Assembly (NCBI RefSeq): GCF_021134715.1
Contig: NC_060023.1
Span: forward strand, 434,001 to 498,000
Reading direction: 5' to 3'
Source: Daphnia pulex
Lineage: Eukaryota; Arthropoda; Branchiopoda; Diplostraca; Daphniidae
DNA length: 64,000 nucleotides
The translations under genes and the position numbers were made by a program. Below the pieces are notes generated by a model. It saw only the letters and a program-made list of their open reading frames with translations, made no database searches and was not told the origin of the DNA. This document shows, piece by piece, positions 35,378-46,763 of this stretch (the stretch's first letter is position 1; every line of letters starts with the position of its first letter).

Positions 35378-37530
35378 GATACGCTAGGGTTCTAGGAAAT
35401 TTTAGTGTCGCATGTAGTTATGGTTAATTAGCATACTACAAATGCGAAACTGGTCAACGTGATACAATTATTGTCCCACAGACTTGTAATGACTTGGAGT
35501 ATTTGTATTGGTAATAACTTGGAATATTTACGGCATGATAAATAAATCAATTCCTTCCTGAATTCTCGATTTGCACTGTTGTCTGAATTGAATTCATCAC
35601 TAAAATAATATCAGAATCAAGAGACTTGCGTTGCGGTAAAACACTCGCTCCAATTTTCAGAATTCATTTGAATATTCTCGTTTCAGATTTTACATTCAAA
35701 TTTGCCTAGAATTGCATGCTGTGTTTCTGCACTGGTGCGCTCTAAAATTCTGTTGGTCCAGAGACAACATGTCAATAATATATTCAGACGCAAAGCAAAC
35801 TGCAGAAAGCATCAGCAATACTCCTGACAAGGTAACGACTCATGCATCGTTAATTCCTTCGAGTCGAGTTTCTACATTTGTTAAGGTTAGAACAGAAACG
35901 TCAAACGAATCTGATGAACCTGTGACAGAAACTGGATACAGTGGAAATGTTATCGATATATGTAAATGTCAACAACTTCATTCGGTAGCCCACATACTAT
36001 AGAAAATTTAAAATCTGTCAACTATTCAAATCATCTTCCTACTTCCTAGACTGCCCTTGTACTTTTAAAAAATAAACGTGCACTGCATTCAATTCGACTA
36101 TGCTATGCTATTCAATTCGGCTATGCGCAGCAGTGAAAAAAGAGAATCAGCTGACATGTCCTGTTCCCTTGGTTTCAACCATCATATAAGAAAACTAAAA
36201 CACAACTAAGAACACCGACCGTAACAGTTAACTCCTGTACAACCTGAGCCACCCAAAAACAATTTAAAATAAATAAAACAAAAACAAAAACAAAACGAAC
36301 ATACCATTTCTGTTAGAAGTTCCAAGAAGGGCTTTTTTCCTTTTCTTTTACTCTGTCGCTATGTGAAATCTGCTGTGAGCAAATCTGAAATCGAATGAGG
36401 AGAAAAAGAGTTACAATCCATAATCGGCAATGGTAACAAGAATATTGTCATACAATTTTAAACTTAAAACAAGTTAACCGTTGGTAAGAGGTTAGGCAGT
36501 CAAATTCGATCGCATTCAGCCACCAATAGTCGATGACCTGGAATTGATTCAACATAATTTATTCTCAAGTCACCAGTTGATCTGATGGGTAAAAGGAAAG
36601 CACCTAAAGGAAACAGAGATCTATCACGCCATAGTTCAGTCGGTATCTTTGATTGGAAGCAATTATTATTCTACAAATCAAGATCTTAAATCGTATGGAC
36701 ATCAATGACAAGGATTCAAATCAGAGTGGACTAGCAGTGACCCGGATAAAAAAATTTTAAAAATGTCAAATGAATTTATACTTATTAAAAAGGAATACCA
36801 AAAATTCCTATCGCTAATAAACGGACCCGCGAGTTCTTTTTACAGACAGAACTAGACAGAAAATATACCTGAGAATGCGAATGTTGCACATCAATTTTTA
36901 AATTTGAAATAATAACACGCGATGTAGCCGTCCCCAATCTTGTCAACTCGCACACGTTTTCTGCAAAAATATTCTTAACTCGTATTGACGTCAGGGGCAG
37001 GGTTTCAAATCAGCGTGGAAAAAAAGTGACCCGGTTAAAGAAATTAATAAAATGTCAACTGAATAATTAAAAAAACCAAAATTCCTACTGCGCGAATTAT
37101 ATCCGTAACAGTTTCGGATACATACACTCGCCTTAATATCACAAAAAAAACAAATCCAAAGTTTCTTTCAACTAACCTAAAAATTTGACTGAAAATACGA
37201 ATATCGCAAATGAATTCTTGAAATCTATACTAACATGCGATGGACCCATCAATCTTCAAACATTTGACAACCGTTGCATCGTGCACCCATGAATAAAACA
37301 ATACCGAATGTTCTTTGAAGACAAAATGCATAAATCGACCATATATCATATACTAGTCTGAATCACGAATGACAGAATTGATAGCCGTAGTCTGCTTGTC
37401 TCCAAAACACATAACTTTGTTTCAGGTCGGTGCAGTAACGTACTTTAAATCATACTCACAGGGTATTTAAGGGATTGTTGCTGGCCACCAAGACATTAGA
37501 CGGTCAGCAAATGCGATCAACTGAATCGCA
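35378..37530. other. Upstream region of IR5 with a diverged tandem duplication
   Basis: Two diverged copies of about 280 bp lie at about 36690-36960 and 36981-37275 (see the repeat entry). TATTTAAG at 37463 followed by TCAGC near 37502 could be the IR5 core promoter. The frame at 35712-36002 (+) has no family motif and is not called. Confidence 0.4.
36690..37275. repeat. Diverged direct repeat, two copies of about 280 bp
   Basis: Shared landmarks in the same order: TTCAAATCAG-GTGGA, AGTGACCCGG, AAAATGTCAA-TGAAT, CCAAAATTCCTA, a GAATRYYGCA-AT segment with TTTTTAAAT/TTCTTGAAAT, and CATGCGATG or CACGCGATG before CCCATCAATCTT or CCCCAATCTT. No coding capacity or terminal repeat seen. Confidence 0.5.
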
Positions 37531-39561
37531 ATGTCGCTTTTACCTTTGTTAACATTCTTCAGTTGGTTCATCATTTCTTTTCACGGTTCCTCACCGACGC
37601 CCAATCCGCTCAGCGGCAAACACCTCCGCGTCATCTGGGTAACAAACAATTATCTGTGCATTCTTATTCATTTAAATTCAGTTTGATTAATCCGGAATTA
37701 CGTAATTCGTGGCAGACACGCTGGAGTGGAAACCCCAAAGGACTATTTGGACCGCTCAAAGGAGGAGCGCTACTGGAAGTCTTGGCGAAACGTTTAAACT
37801 TCACGTATAACTATAATTTAAAAAAAAAAAACTTACTTTTTATTGTATTAGATTTAAATAAATTTTTTCCGTTTAACTGAACAATTATTTAATCCTCTTG
37901 CTAGTTACGAAATGGTCAGAGTGACGGAAAACAGACAGACGCCGACGGAAAAAGAACGTGGACTATTCAATTATTTGTGGGATAAAGTTGAGTTCCAAAT
38001 CTTTTCAGACTTACTAGACTAAGACGATCTGAGATGACAATCTAACCCAAAATAATGATTTATCACAGCAATCTGAACTACTGGTTCACGATACGATCGC
38101 GACATTTCAGTACAATTCGGTTGTCGATTTTACATTGCCTTGGGTTTACGACCACTTCGCTTTTCTCATTCCCGTCCCTGATGAAACGGCCAACATCAAC
38201 GCCGTCGTCAAACCGTTTCAATGGCCGGTTGGCACATTTTAAAAGAACAATTATCTGGTAATAAAACAAAGAAAACAAAAATCGTTAACATTAGTATTCA
38301 ATCGACAGGTTTGGCTGGGACTGGGGGTATCAATCGCTTGCGTCATCGCAGTTTTAAATTTAATCCAGTGCTACTTGGAATATCGATCGGCATTCGAAAT
38401 GGATTTTAAAAACAGGAGCAAACAACAGCCAGAAAATTTAGCAAACGTCGATCAACTTCGTTTCAAGAAATGGCAGACCGAAAAGCAATACCTCTACGTT
38501 TTTGGCAATTTGCTTTCACAAGGTTCAGAACCCCAGACAATTCCTATCCGTCAACCGTCACAGGTATTTTATTAATTAGGCGGACTCTGCCCGTCGAGAC
38601 GACTACCTTACCGACTAGTTGCTGGAGTGTGGACCCTGGCTGCTTTCTTCTTCGTCCAGTCCTATACGTCGACTCTCTTCACTTGCGTCGTGACACCAGT
38701 CAATCAACCACTGATTACTTCCGCCTACGACATAGCTGAAAGAAGCGATATCCAGTTATTCGTCAGAAAAATGGGAACCGCAGATAATCTCATCTCGGCA
38801 AGTTCAAATTTTGTTTAAACGGATATCGATCCGTTGATCTGATTCTTCTTTCCAATTAAACTTGCTCAGAATGAAAACAATACGGGCCTGAACCTGAAAC
38901 TACACGAAAGGCTCAACTCTAACCCAAAGTCTCGATGCACTTTGGTGTCTGATTGCATCAATAAGATTACACCGGGATCAGGAAACGTCTTTCTTGAAGT
39001 ATAAGACATTTCAAAATTTATTACAATCAATCAAATTGGTCTTTTTCAAATTTCATTACCAAATTAGGCAATTGTTTACCTTAAAGATGAAGTAAGAGCA
39101 GATTTCCGAAAGACTGGCAAGTGCAACTTGCAAGTAGCAAACAGCATTTTTATATCAGGCCCTTCAATGTTGGCCTTACCCAAAAACAGTCCCTACACCA
39201 AAAGTATCGACCGCGGGTACGCAATCAAATTCATTTAATTTTTCGCCGCTTTAATTAATAACCCAAGCACTTTTTTCCCGCTGCCCATCAATTTAAAAGA
39301 TTATTGGAGTTGCAACAAACTGGACTGCTCGACTACTGGGACCTGTGGTTCCGCCCCATGCCCCCTCAATGTACGGGAAATGTCCAAAGTGGGAAATCGA
39401 TACCGAAAAACAAACTTGCTCCACTTTCCTTAAAAAATTTGACCGGCGCTTTTCTCGTCATTGCCGTTGGATTCGGCCTTTCCTTTTTGGCATTTCTCTG
39501 CGAAAAAATCATTTCCATGCCTGAGCGCCACCGCACCCAAACGAAAAACAATAGACAGTAA
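37531..39561 (+). CDS. Ionotropic receptor lacking the ligand-contact arginine, IR5
   Basis: Exons 37531-37638, 37716-37804, 37905-37986, 38069-38227, 38309-38522, 38580-38797, 38870-38998, 39068-39216 and 39300-39561 give 469 aa. The signal peptide is MSLLPLLTFFSWFIISFHGS. The S1 segment reads ATFQYNSVVDFT, so Tyr108 stands where the paralogues have Arg; the following LPWVYDHFAFLIPVPDETAN is normal. M1 (WLGLGVSIACVIAVLNLI), pore (YVFGNLLSQGG), M3 (VWTLAAFFFVQSYTSTL) and M4 (LTGAFLVIAVGFGLSFLAFL) are intact. It is the most distinct member: exon 2 starts TRWSGNPKG, between the TLW of IR1-4 and the PRW of IR6-8. Intron 6 starts GCAAGT. The missing Arg predicts a different ligand class or a co-receptor-like role; this is inference. 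Confidence 0.92.
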
Positions 39562-40426
39562 TTTACCGATTTCTAAGCATGTTCCAAGTAATGCAAATGC
39601 AAGTAATAACTTTAAGAGTTTGCTGACCTTGTCGTGGGCGCTTCTGGCTCTCAAATCCTCAGTAGACTTGATGAAACCTATTCGATTTCTCTATGCCATG
39701 CGACCTTAAACAAAACAAAATGTCACAAAATTAACAATGGATACAATGGAACACAAATAAAACCTTGAGTAGTTTCTAACTTAAGCTCTCTTTCTAGTTA
39801 CAGGTCCGCTACTATTGACTGGGCCAAGTAAATCAATAAAGTTAACGTTGTTGATTGGCACGTGCGAGATGTTTCAACTGCTGATGTGTTATTCCAGAGC
39901 TCAGTTTTTTCAGTGGGCAATGTACTTCTGGGATACAATATTGGTCATCAAAATAATATTTGAATTACCAATGAGCAAGCAACGAGCAAACTTCTATAGA
40001 CTCGATTAGCTATAAATTTGTAAGCACTTACTAGGACTTGACGTCAAAGCATTGCTTCAGATATCCCAAAGTTTAAGCATCAATTGACTAGAAATTGCCA
40101 ATCACAAGATGAAATCCCAAAAAAGCTATTATTTACGTGTGAATAAAACATATGCGTATCTACTCGACTATTATCTTCTCCTTAATGACATGTAGTTGAG
40201 AGAGTGTAGCCGTAACGCCGTAACATATGATATAAAAGAAATCCTATCATCTCCTACTGATCAGTCTTCGTTGGCCACGATCAGCCCAAAGATCTCATTG
40301 GTGGCGCGGATGTCTAATAACATCAGGGAAATAGAAACAATCCGCTTTGATAAACCTTACTGGCCAAACTTCAAATGATTTGGAGTGGGTCTAAAGAACT
40401 CTAGGCACAACGGGCTGTAACAGACT
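39562..40426. other. 5' flank of IR6, related to those of IR7 and IR8
   Basis: Shared landmarks with 45410-46359 and 46880-47713 include CCTTGTCGTGGGCGCTTCTG (CCTTATCGTCGGTGCTTCCTG), TTAACGTTGTTGATTGGCAC, TTCCAGAGCTC and TTGCTTCAGATATCCCAAAG. The core promoter is at 40231-40279. No gene seen. Confidence 0.5.
40231..40279 (+). promoter_or_regulatory. Predicted core promoter of IR6
   Basis: TATAAAAG at 40231 is followed 32 nt later by AGTCTTCGTTGGCCACG (40263-40279), preceded by TC, so that TCAGTC forms an initiator. The 17-nt motif recurs at the same spacing before IR7 and IR8. Confidence 0.65.
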
Positions 40427-42585
40427 ATGGATTTTTCAGCATTACCTTTGATCATTTGGTTGACCGTTTCAAGTTGCGGCTCTTCAACATCATCGACGTG
40501 GAATTCCCTCAACGGTCGGCACCTTCGTGTTATCTGGGTAGTAAAAAATTGTGATTTTATTTCTTTACATATTTACTGATGAAATAAATTTTCACGAAAA
40601 AAAAAATCAATCACCTGGATCTGGCAAAAATAATCTCCGTTGTAGCCTCGTTGGCAAGGCAACCCAAAGGGATTGTCTGGGCCACTCAAAGGGGGCGTCG
40701 CTCTTGAATACCTGTCGACGCGATTGAATTTCACGTAATGCAATTTTACAAACCGTAACAGTAATTGAGATATAAAAAGAACCAAACCTGAAAGCTATGC
40801 ACTTCATTTCGCAGGTACGAAATGGTCCGAGTGACTGAAAACCGACTGGAGCCACCAGAAAATGGGAGGGGACTTTTCAGTTACTTCTTTGATAAAGTTG
40901 AGTTTACCGATTCAATTTTCTTCTCACTATAACCACCACATAATCAGTTGTTAAAAATCAGAAGACGTACCTAAAAAGAATAAAATCAAAATAACTAAAT
41001 AAATTGATGACTGAAACGTGATTTAACATTAGAATATTATAAACGACAATTGGGAATTAACTTCAGTAAACTATAATTTATTTTCGCCTGATCTGTCACA
41101 GCAATGCGACTTTTTAATTCAAGATGTGGTGCCGACATTCCAACGTAATAAAATAGTCGATCTGACAGCGTACTGGTTTTACGGAAATGTAGCGATCCTC
41201 ATTCCCGCCCCTCACGAAACGGCCAACATCAACGCCGTCGTCAAACCCTTTCAATGGCCGGTTCGTACACTCACAAATGTTTGACATGTTCTTATTCAAC
41301 ATTTGTTAAACTATCGACAGGTTTGGCTAGGACTTGGCGTTTCAATCGTATGCGTCATCGCAATGTTGAATTTAATTCAACACTACTTGGACTATCGTTC
41401 GACATTGATGGAGAGTTTTAAACAAAATGAAATCACGCGTCAGAAAAGTGGTCGGCTTCGCGTTACGAAATGGCAAACTGGAAAACAATATTTCTACGTC
41501 TTGGGCAATTTGCTTTCGCAAGGTTATTATTATTTCTTCACCACTTACTCTTTTTGTCGAGGGGAAAATTTGGAAACAAAATTCAAAGGTACTTCATAAT
41601 TAGGTGGCTTTTGTCCTCCGAAATGGATACCCTATCGATTTGTCGCTGGGGTGTGGACACTGGCCGCTTTCTTCTTCGTCCAGGCCTACACCTCAACTCT
41701 CTTCACTTACATAGTGACACCAACGCAGCAACCGTTAATTTCTTCCGTCTACGACATAGCGGAAAGTAGCGACATCCAGTTATTCGTAAAAAAAGCGGGA
41801 ACTCCAGACACTATCATCTCGGCAAGATCACATTAAGTTTTAACGCGTCTATCAGCATTCCTTTTCTTTCAACTTAAAATTCGCAGAACAAAAACAACAC
41901 GGGCCTCAACCTGAAACTACAAGAAAGGCTCAACTCTAACCCCAATTCGCGGTGCACTTTGGCGTCTGACTGCATCAATTTCATTACACCAGGATCAAGG
42001 AACGCCTATCTTGACGTAAAACATTTTTTTTTTCTTTCCCAAAAATTAAAAACTTTGTCGCTTTCAAATTTAATTATGAATTAGGCACATCTTTACCTGA
42101 AAGACGCAATAAGAGAAAACTTTCAAAAGACTGGGAAATGCAACTTGCAAATAGCGAAGGGGATATTTCTGTCGTCGTCTTCAACATTTGCCCTACAGAA
42201 AAACAGTCCCTACACCAAAAGTATTAACCGCGGGTAGGCAATGTAATTCACTCAATTTTTCGCCGCTTTAATAACCCAAGTACTTTTTTCTACTGGCAAT
42301 AAACTGGACAGACTATTGGATTTGCAACAAACTGGACTGCTGGACTACTGGGACCTGTGGTTTCGCCCCATGTCCCCTCAATGTACGGGAAATGTCCAAA
42401 GTGGGAAAACAATGCCGAAAAACAAACTTGCTCCACTTTCCTTAAAAAATTTGACCGGCGCAGTTCTCGTCATTGCCGTTGGATTCGGCCTTTCCCTTTT
42501 GGCATTTCTCTGCGAAAAAATCATTTCTATGCGTGACCGCCACAGCATCCGCACCCGAACCGTTCAAATCAGTAACTCCCAATAA
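40427..42585 (+). CDS. Ionotropic receptor, IR6
   Basis: Exons 40427-40537, 40646-40734, 40815-40896, 41102-41260, 41321-41522, 41604-41821, 41887-42015, 42085-42233 and 42312-42585 give 470 aa. Exon 2 starts PRWQGNPKGLSGPLKGG, a mark of the IR6-8 group. S1 keeps Arg (PTFQRNKIVDLT). ALIPVPDET of other members is AILIPAPHETANINAVV. Exon 5 and intron 5 are almost identical to IR8 over about 210 bp although the parts on either side differ. Intron 6 begins GCAAGA, which offers no nearby GT, so GC must be the donor. M4 is LTGAVLVIAVGFGLSLLAFL. Intron 3 is longer (205 nt) than in the first cluster. Confidence 0.92.
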
Positions 42586-44236
42586 ATCGATCGAAATGCG
42601 GTGAAATCTCCCTCCTTTTTTAAAACATGTACCACGGTGGTTTTGGCAAAAGCCAAAAAGACATTCGATGCATGTATACAGAATCTCCATTATCAATAGC
42701 TCCGTTCTTACCTTGAACTTGGTGTCGACTTATACCAGGGTGGCTAAATAACACGCACGATCAACGAATTTTATCCGATCCCAAATTTAGCACGAAATGT
42801 AGACTGCATGTCATCAATGTTCTCTGGTTTCCTGTAGAATTAAATATATTAGCTAGAGTTCTTGAAATACAATCAAACTATAGAAATGCCAAATAAATTT
42901 TACCGTTCAAGGAAATCGTTCAAGGCAACTGCTGGTGATTACCGATGGAAGAAAATTCGGATTCAAGATTGTTAACTTCTTCTTTCATCTCCCATAGCTC
43001 CTTTCTAGAAGATATAAGAAATTAAATTTGGTAACTGAAAAATTTCAAATCTCTTTTATTCTTACCACTTACCACAGAGACGGCAATCATTGCTGTCAGT
43101 AAAACAAGAGAGAATGGATGGGAAGACGGTGCTGGAACTGACTACAACAGAAATCACAAATTGAAAGAATTAAAGCAAGTGTGGCCTGAAAGGTTCAGTT
43201 CTAGTCTGTAATTCATTTTTAATTGAGCAAAATGAGGTCTTTTTGCAGAAATTAGGTAAAACGAGAAAAGACGCTGCAATATACTAAAAACTACAGATTT
43301 TATAACTGAAAACTGCTATACCTTGCAAGTCTTTTTCGTCTTCACAACAAAACGAAAGTTACATGTCCTCGTATTTTTGTATTGACATGTAAAAAGGTCA
43401 CTCTAGGGGATCTGCAAGTCATGTGAAAAGTAATATTTAATGCGTATCTGCAATAGCAAACGCAAGAGATTGTCGGCTGATATCAATAATTCAATTATTT
43501 ACTAGAACAAGGTTCGACCTACCAGAACATTCCGCCATGGCTTGTTTCGCTAATTTAATTTCCTTTAGTGGTTTTTCGACGATATTCAATTGGATTGTGT
43601 TAATCGTAATTCAACTACACCCAAAACGGATACAAGAAGTCGAAAAACAAACCAAAATCACTTTCCCTGAAAAAAATCTGACTGGCTCATTCACCGTCCT
43701 ATTGGTCGGATTCATTCTTCCCTGTTCACTTTTCTCGGTGAAAAAATCATTTCCACAACTCGCTGTTACAGTTCAAGTTACAGGAAAAACGGATAACTCC
43801 GTTCAAATGTTTGACGAACCACTGAGAGCTGTTTTACTATTAAAGCTGCACAACAAATTACTATAACGTAATGTCCATGTTAATACCGAATAAAATCTGG
43901 AATCCCTTCCAGATTGCCGAAGACTACCATCTTGTGGCAAACCAGCTGAGTTCTCAATTCACTTATTAGACGGCCAATATTTTGCCATTTCATTTTTAAA
44001 TGTTTTGAACAAAACGCGAAATAAATTAAACTACACAATAAAAAAGAATTCAAAACAATCGATTAACAATTGACTTTTTAAAATAAAAAAGATTGGGTCA
44101 AAGTGACACAGCTGATGGCTCCGTCGCAGATCGAGTCTACATATAGAGGCAGCACTGCCGACTTGAGATTCAAACTAATTTCATCTGAGATTCTTCACCT
44201 GAACTTTGAAAACGTTTGCCAAAATCTGAAAAGAAA
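42586..44236. other. Region after IR6 with a relic IR exon
   Basis: Holds the relic at 43640-43765 and, near its right end, the probable promoter of the orphan gene (ACATATAGAG at about 44139). No other feature was identified. Confidence 0.4.
43640..43765 (+). pseudogene. Relic of an IR last exon (M4 segment)
   Basis: The frame gives ITFPEKNLTGSFTVLLVGFI, matching LSLKNLTGAFLVIAVGFGL of the IR last exon; the following CTCGGTGAAAAAATCATTTCC would read LGEKIIS one frame over, so a frameshift separates the parts. No other IR exon was found next to it. It shows that at least one further IR copy once lay here. Confidence 0.75.
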
Positions 44237-45289
44237 ATGTTAGCGTCCGCTTGGTCATCTGTTGCGTCATATTTTTTCCCGGCGAAGAACTCATTTACTT
44301 CTGCCGAACAAACCATTCTGCAGAATAGGCAGCAGCCGCCGATACAAAACCAACACGTCGGCCAACCCTATCCCATCGGCATGCTGCCCTCCCCATACTA
44401 CCAATACGAGACGGGCTATCAAATCAACCAAATGCCAAACGAGTGGGCTCAACAGTTCCCACAACAACCACAATACTACCAAGCACCTGACAGCCCACCT
44501 GACCAGTTTGTTGCCTCTCCAGCTTACGGATCGCAAGAAACAGCATTACCCGAACATCCGGTGGCACAGCAACAGCAATTCCACTACGGTCACTATTACC
44601 AGCAACCGCAACAAGGTCCTCCTCCCAGTCAATCTGCTTACGAAACATCTCCCGAATACGTCGAGACGGTTCCCGGTTGTGATCCCAAAAGTTGCTGCTC
44701 ATGCGCTGCAATGTTTCTACAAATACCAAAGTTGGAACGTCGTTTGGACCAAATGGAAAGGGAGAACCACAATCTCCACGATCAGCTAATGAAAACCAAA
44801 AGCGAAATTGATGAGCTCCGACGGTCGTCTGACGCATCAAGAAACGGAACCGAGTCTCACGTGGGATTTGAAAATCCGATTCCATCCATGCCGGAAGTCG
44901 GCAACTACAACCCCGTTTACGAGGCACCCAATTCGCTCGACACTTACATCGCGAACCAGATGCGACATCTGTCAGTGGCACTGGAAGAACAACAGCGGCT
45001 TTCGGAAAATGATTGTCCGGCTATTTTGCCAGCAAGATCTAATAACCAAACTCAATCGCAAAATGGCTACGGGCTACTAGTAGAAATAGGCGAGACCGAA
45101 CACCACCAATTCACTGCTAACTGGCCGTCTAGTATAAACAACACAAACGGAAGGCCAATTCCACCGATGGCTCAGCCGAGACTGCAGCCGATGCCTGGGC
45201 AATACAACTATACCGGACAGCCAAACAACAATCATCGTAATGATGTCGATCCTCGTCAAAACTGGACTGAAATGAACTTCGAGCAGTAA
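44237..45289 (+). CDS. Intronless Q/P/Y-rich protein with a coiled coil, family not recognised
   Basis: A single open frame of 350 aa starts at ATG 44237 (MLASAWSSVASYFFPAKNSF). Residues about 35-150 are low complexity, rich in Gln, Pro and Tyr (QQPPIQNQHVGQPYPIGMLP; YGHYYQQPQQGPPPSQ). A small Cys cluster follows (GCDPKSCCSCAAMFLQIPKL), then a charged coiled coil (ERRLDQMERENHNLHDQLMK) at about 165-195, and a disordered Asn/Gln/Pro-rich end. No signal peptide, membrane segment or known domain was seen. A possible TATA (44139) and an AATAAA at 45363 frame the unit, and codon use looks like real coding. It is the only intronless gene here and sits inside the IR array; a retrocopy or a new gene are both possible. 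Function unknown. Confidence 0.75.
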   Translation: MLASAWSSVASYFFPAKNSFTSAEQTILQNRQQPPIQNQHVGQPYPIGMLPSPYYQYETGYQINQMPNEWAQQFPQQPQYYQAPDSPPDQFVASPAYGSQETALPEHPVAQQQQFHYGHYYQQPQQGPPPSQSAYETSPEYVETVPGCDPKSCCSCAAMFLQIPKLERRLDQMERENHNLHDQLMKTKSEIDELRRSSDASRNGTESHVGFENPIPSMPEVGNYNPVYEAPNSLDTYIANQMRHLSVALEEQQRLSENDCPAILPARSNNQTQSQNGYGLLVEIGETEHHQFTANWPSSINNTNGRPIPPMAQPRLQPMPGQYNYTGQPNNNHRNDVDPRQNWTEMNFEQ

Positions 45290-46359
45290 ACTTGCGACAA
45301 CCCAACGGGACTGGAGTAGTTGCGCTGATATAATTCTTATGTCTAACTCTTTCGGAAAATTGAATAAACGGGTTTTGTCCCTTAACTGATTTGTGATTGA
45401 ACGTCATTAACTTAACCATTAACTCAAAACAAACAGCAATGTTGCGATTAAAAAAGCGAGTTGGTTTGTGTCGTTTCGTAACTCTTAGCTAGCTTTAGAT
45501 TAAGTAAATAAATAGATCAAATCAAGCTGGGAAAGTTGCTTACCTTATCGTCGGTGCTTCCTGGCTCTCTTCGACTCGGATGAAACAAATAGTGGTCCTT
45601 TATCTTCAAGTGGCACGTCCTTCATTAAAAAAACAGAAACAAAAGAGTGCACAGAAATTAAGGATCAATAAAAATAGAACAAAAGCTTTCACAGATTATG
45701 AAACTTATGTTTAGATAAAGACATAAAACAACCATTAATCCATTTTCTATTGCTTAAAGTTACCGTTGTTGATTCGCTTGTACGAAATGTTTTTAAAAAC
45801 TGAAACATTATTCCAGAGCTCGATATTTGGTTGGGACTAAATCAACAATACCTGAAACATTGATCCTTATATTAATTGAGCATAATTAATGAGCAAACTT
45901 TCGAGGTATAAATTTGTAAGCACTAGAACATGAACGACGTTAAGGCTTTGCTTTAGAATTCCCAAAGTTCGAACAAACAACTGAATCGAACCGGTCTATC
46001 ACGACAGAGAGAAAAGTTATCCGAAATGCAATTTACACGCGTGAATAAAACAATCGCGTATCGACCTGACTATAGTTCGAAACGAAAAGCTAAAAGCAGT
46101 TTGACAGATTGCAGATAGTAACATTATATAAGATGTTCTCTCATCTACTCTCTTGAGGAGTCTTCGTTCGCCACGATCAACCAAAAGACAGTTTCGAAGT
46201 GTGGAAATGAATCAAATCAGGATTTTAGAAAGATCCTACTTTGGGATTAACATTATTCTCAATCTTATCAAACGGAGGTCTATAGGGAATATCTAACGGA
46301 TTGAGTTGGTCTTGACAACGTACCAAGCATAAAAACAGGCTTATTTAACTTTAACTACT
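45290..46359. other. 5' flank of truncated IR7
   Basis: Starts with the poly(A) signal of the orphan gene (AATAAA, 45363). From about 45500 on it is a copy of the IR6/IR8 upstream region, ending in the core promoter at 46125-46175. Confidence 0.5.
46125..46175 (+). promoter_or_regulatory. Core promoter retained in front of truncated IR7
   Basis: TATATAAG at 46125 and AGTCTTCGTTCGCCACG at 46159-46175 are 34 nt apart, as in IR6 and IR8. The promoter motif is intact although the gene behind it is not. Confidence 0.6.
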
Positions 46360-46763
46360 ATGCGGTTTTCAATGTTACCTTTGCTCATTTGGTTGGCCGT
46401 TTTAAGTTGTGACTCAACTACGTCGAATTTGAATTCCCTCAACGGTCGGCACCTTCGCGTCATCTGGGTAGTAAAAGATTGTGATTATTTCTTTACATTT
46501 TTACTGGAATGAATTTCCTCGAAAATAACTACCTGGACTACCTGGATGCCACAACTTAATTATCTCCATTGTAGCCTCGTTGACACGGTAATCCAAAGGG
46601 GTTGTCAGGGCCACTTAAAGGGGGCGTCGCTCTAGAATACCTGTTTACCAGATTGAATTTCACGTAATACTTACAAATCATTGGAAGTTATTGCAATATA
46701 GAAAACATACCTATATCTTTCATTTCGCAGGTACGAAATGGTCCGAGTGACGGAAAACCGCCG
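46360..46763 (+). pseudogene. Truncated ionotropic receptor, IR7
   Basis: Exon 1 (46360-46467) is intact with a signal peptide (MRFSMLPLLIWLAVLSC) and NSLNGRHLRVIW. Exon 2 (46575-46663) carries TGA in place of the conserved Trp codon (CCT CGT TGA). Exon 3 begins at 46731 with YEMVRVTENR and stops matching near 46763. All later exons are missing and the sequence passes into IR8-type upstream DNA. A deletion between two tandem IR units would explain this. Confidence 0.88.
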
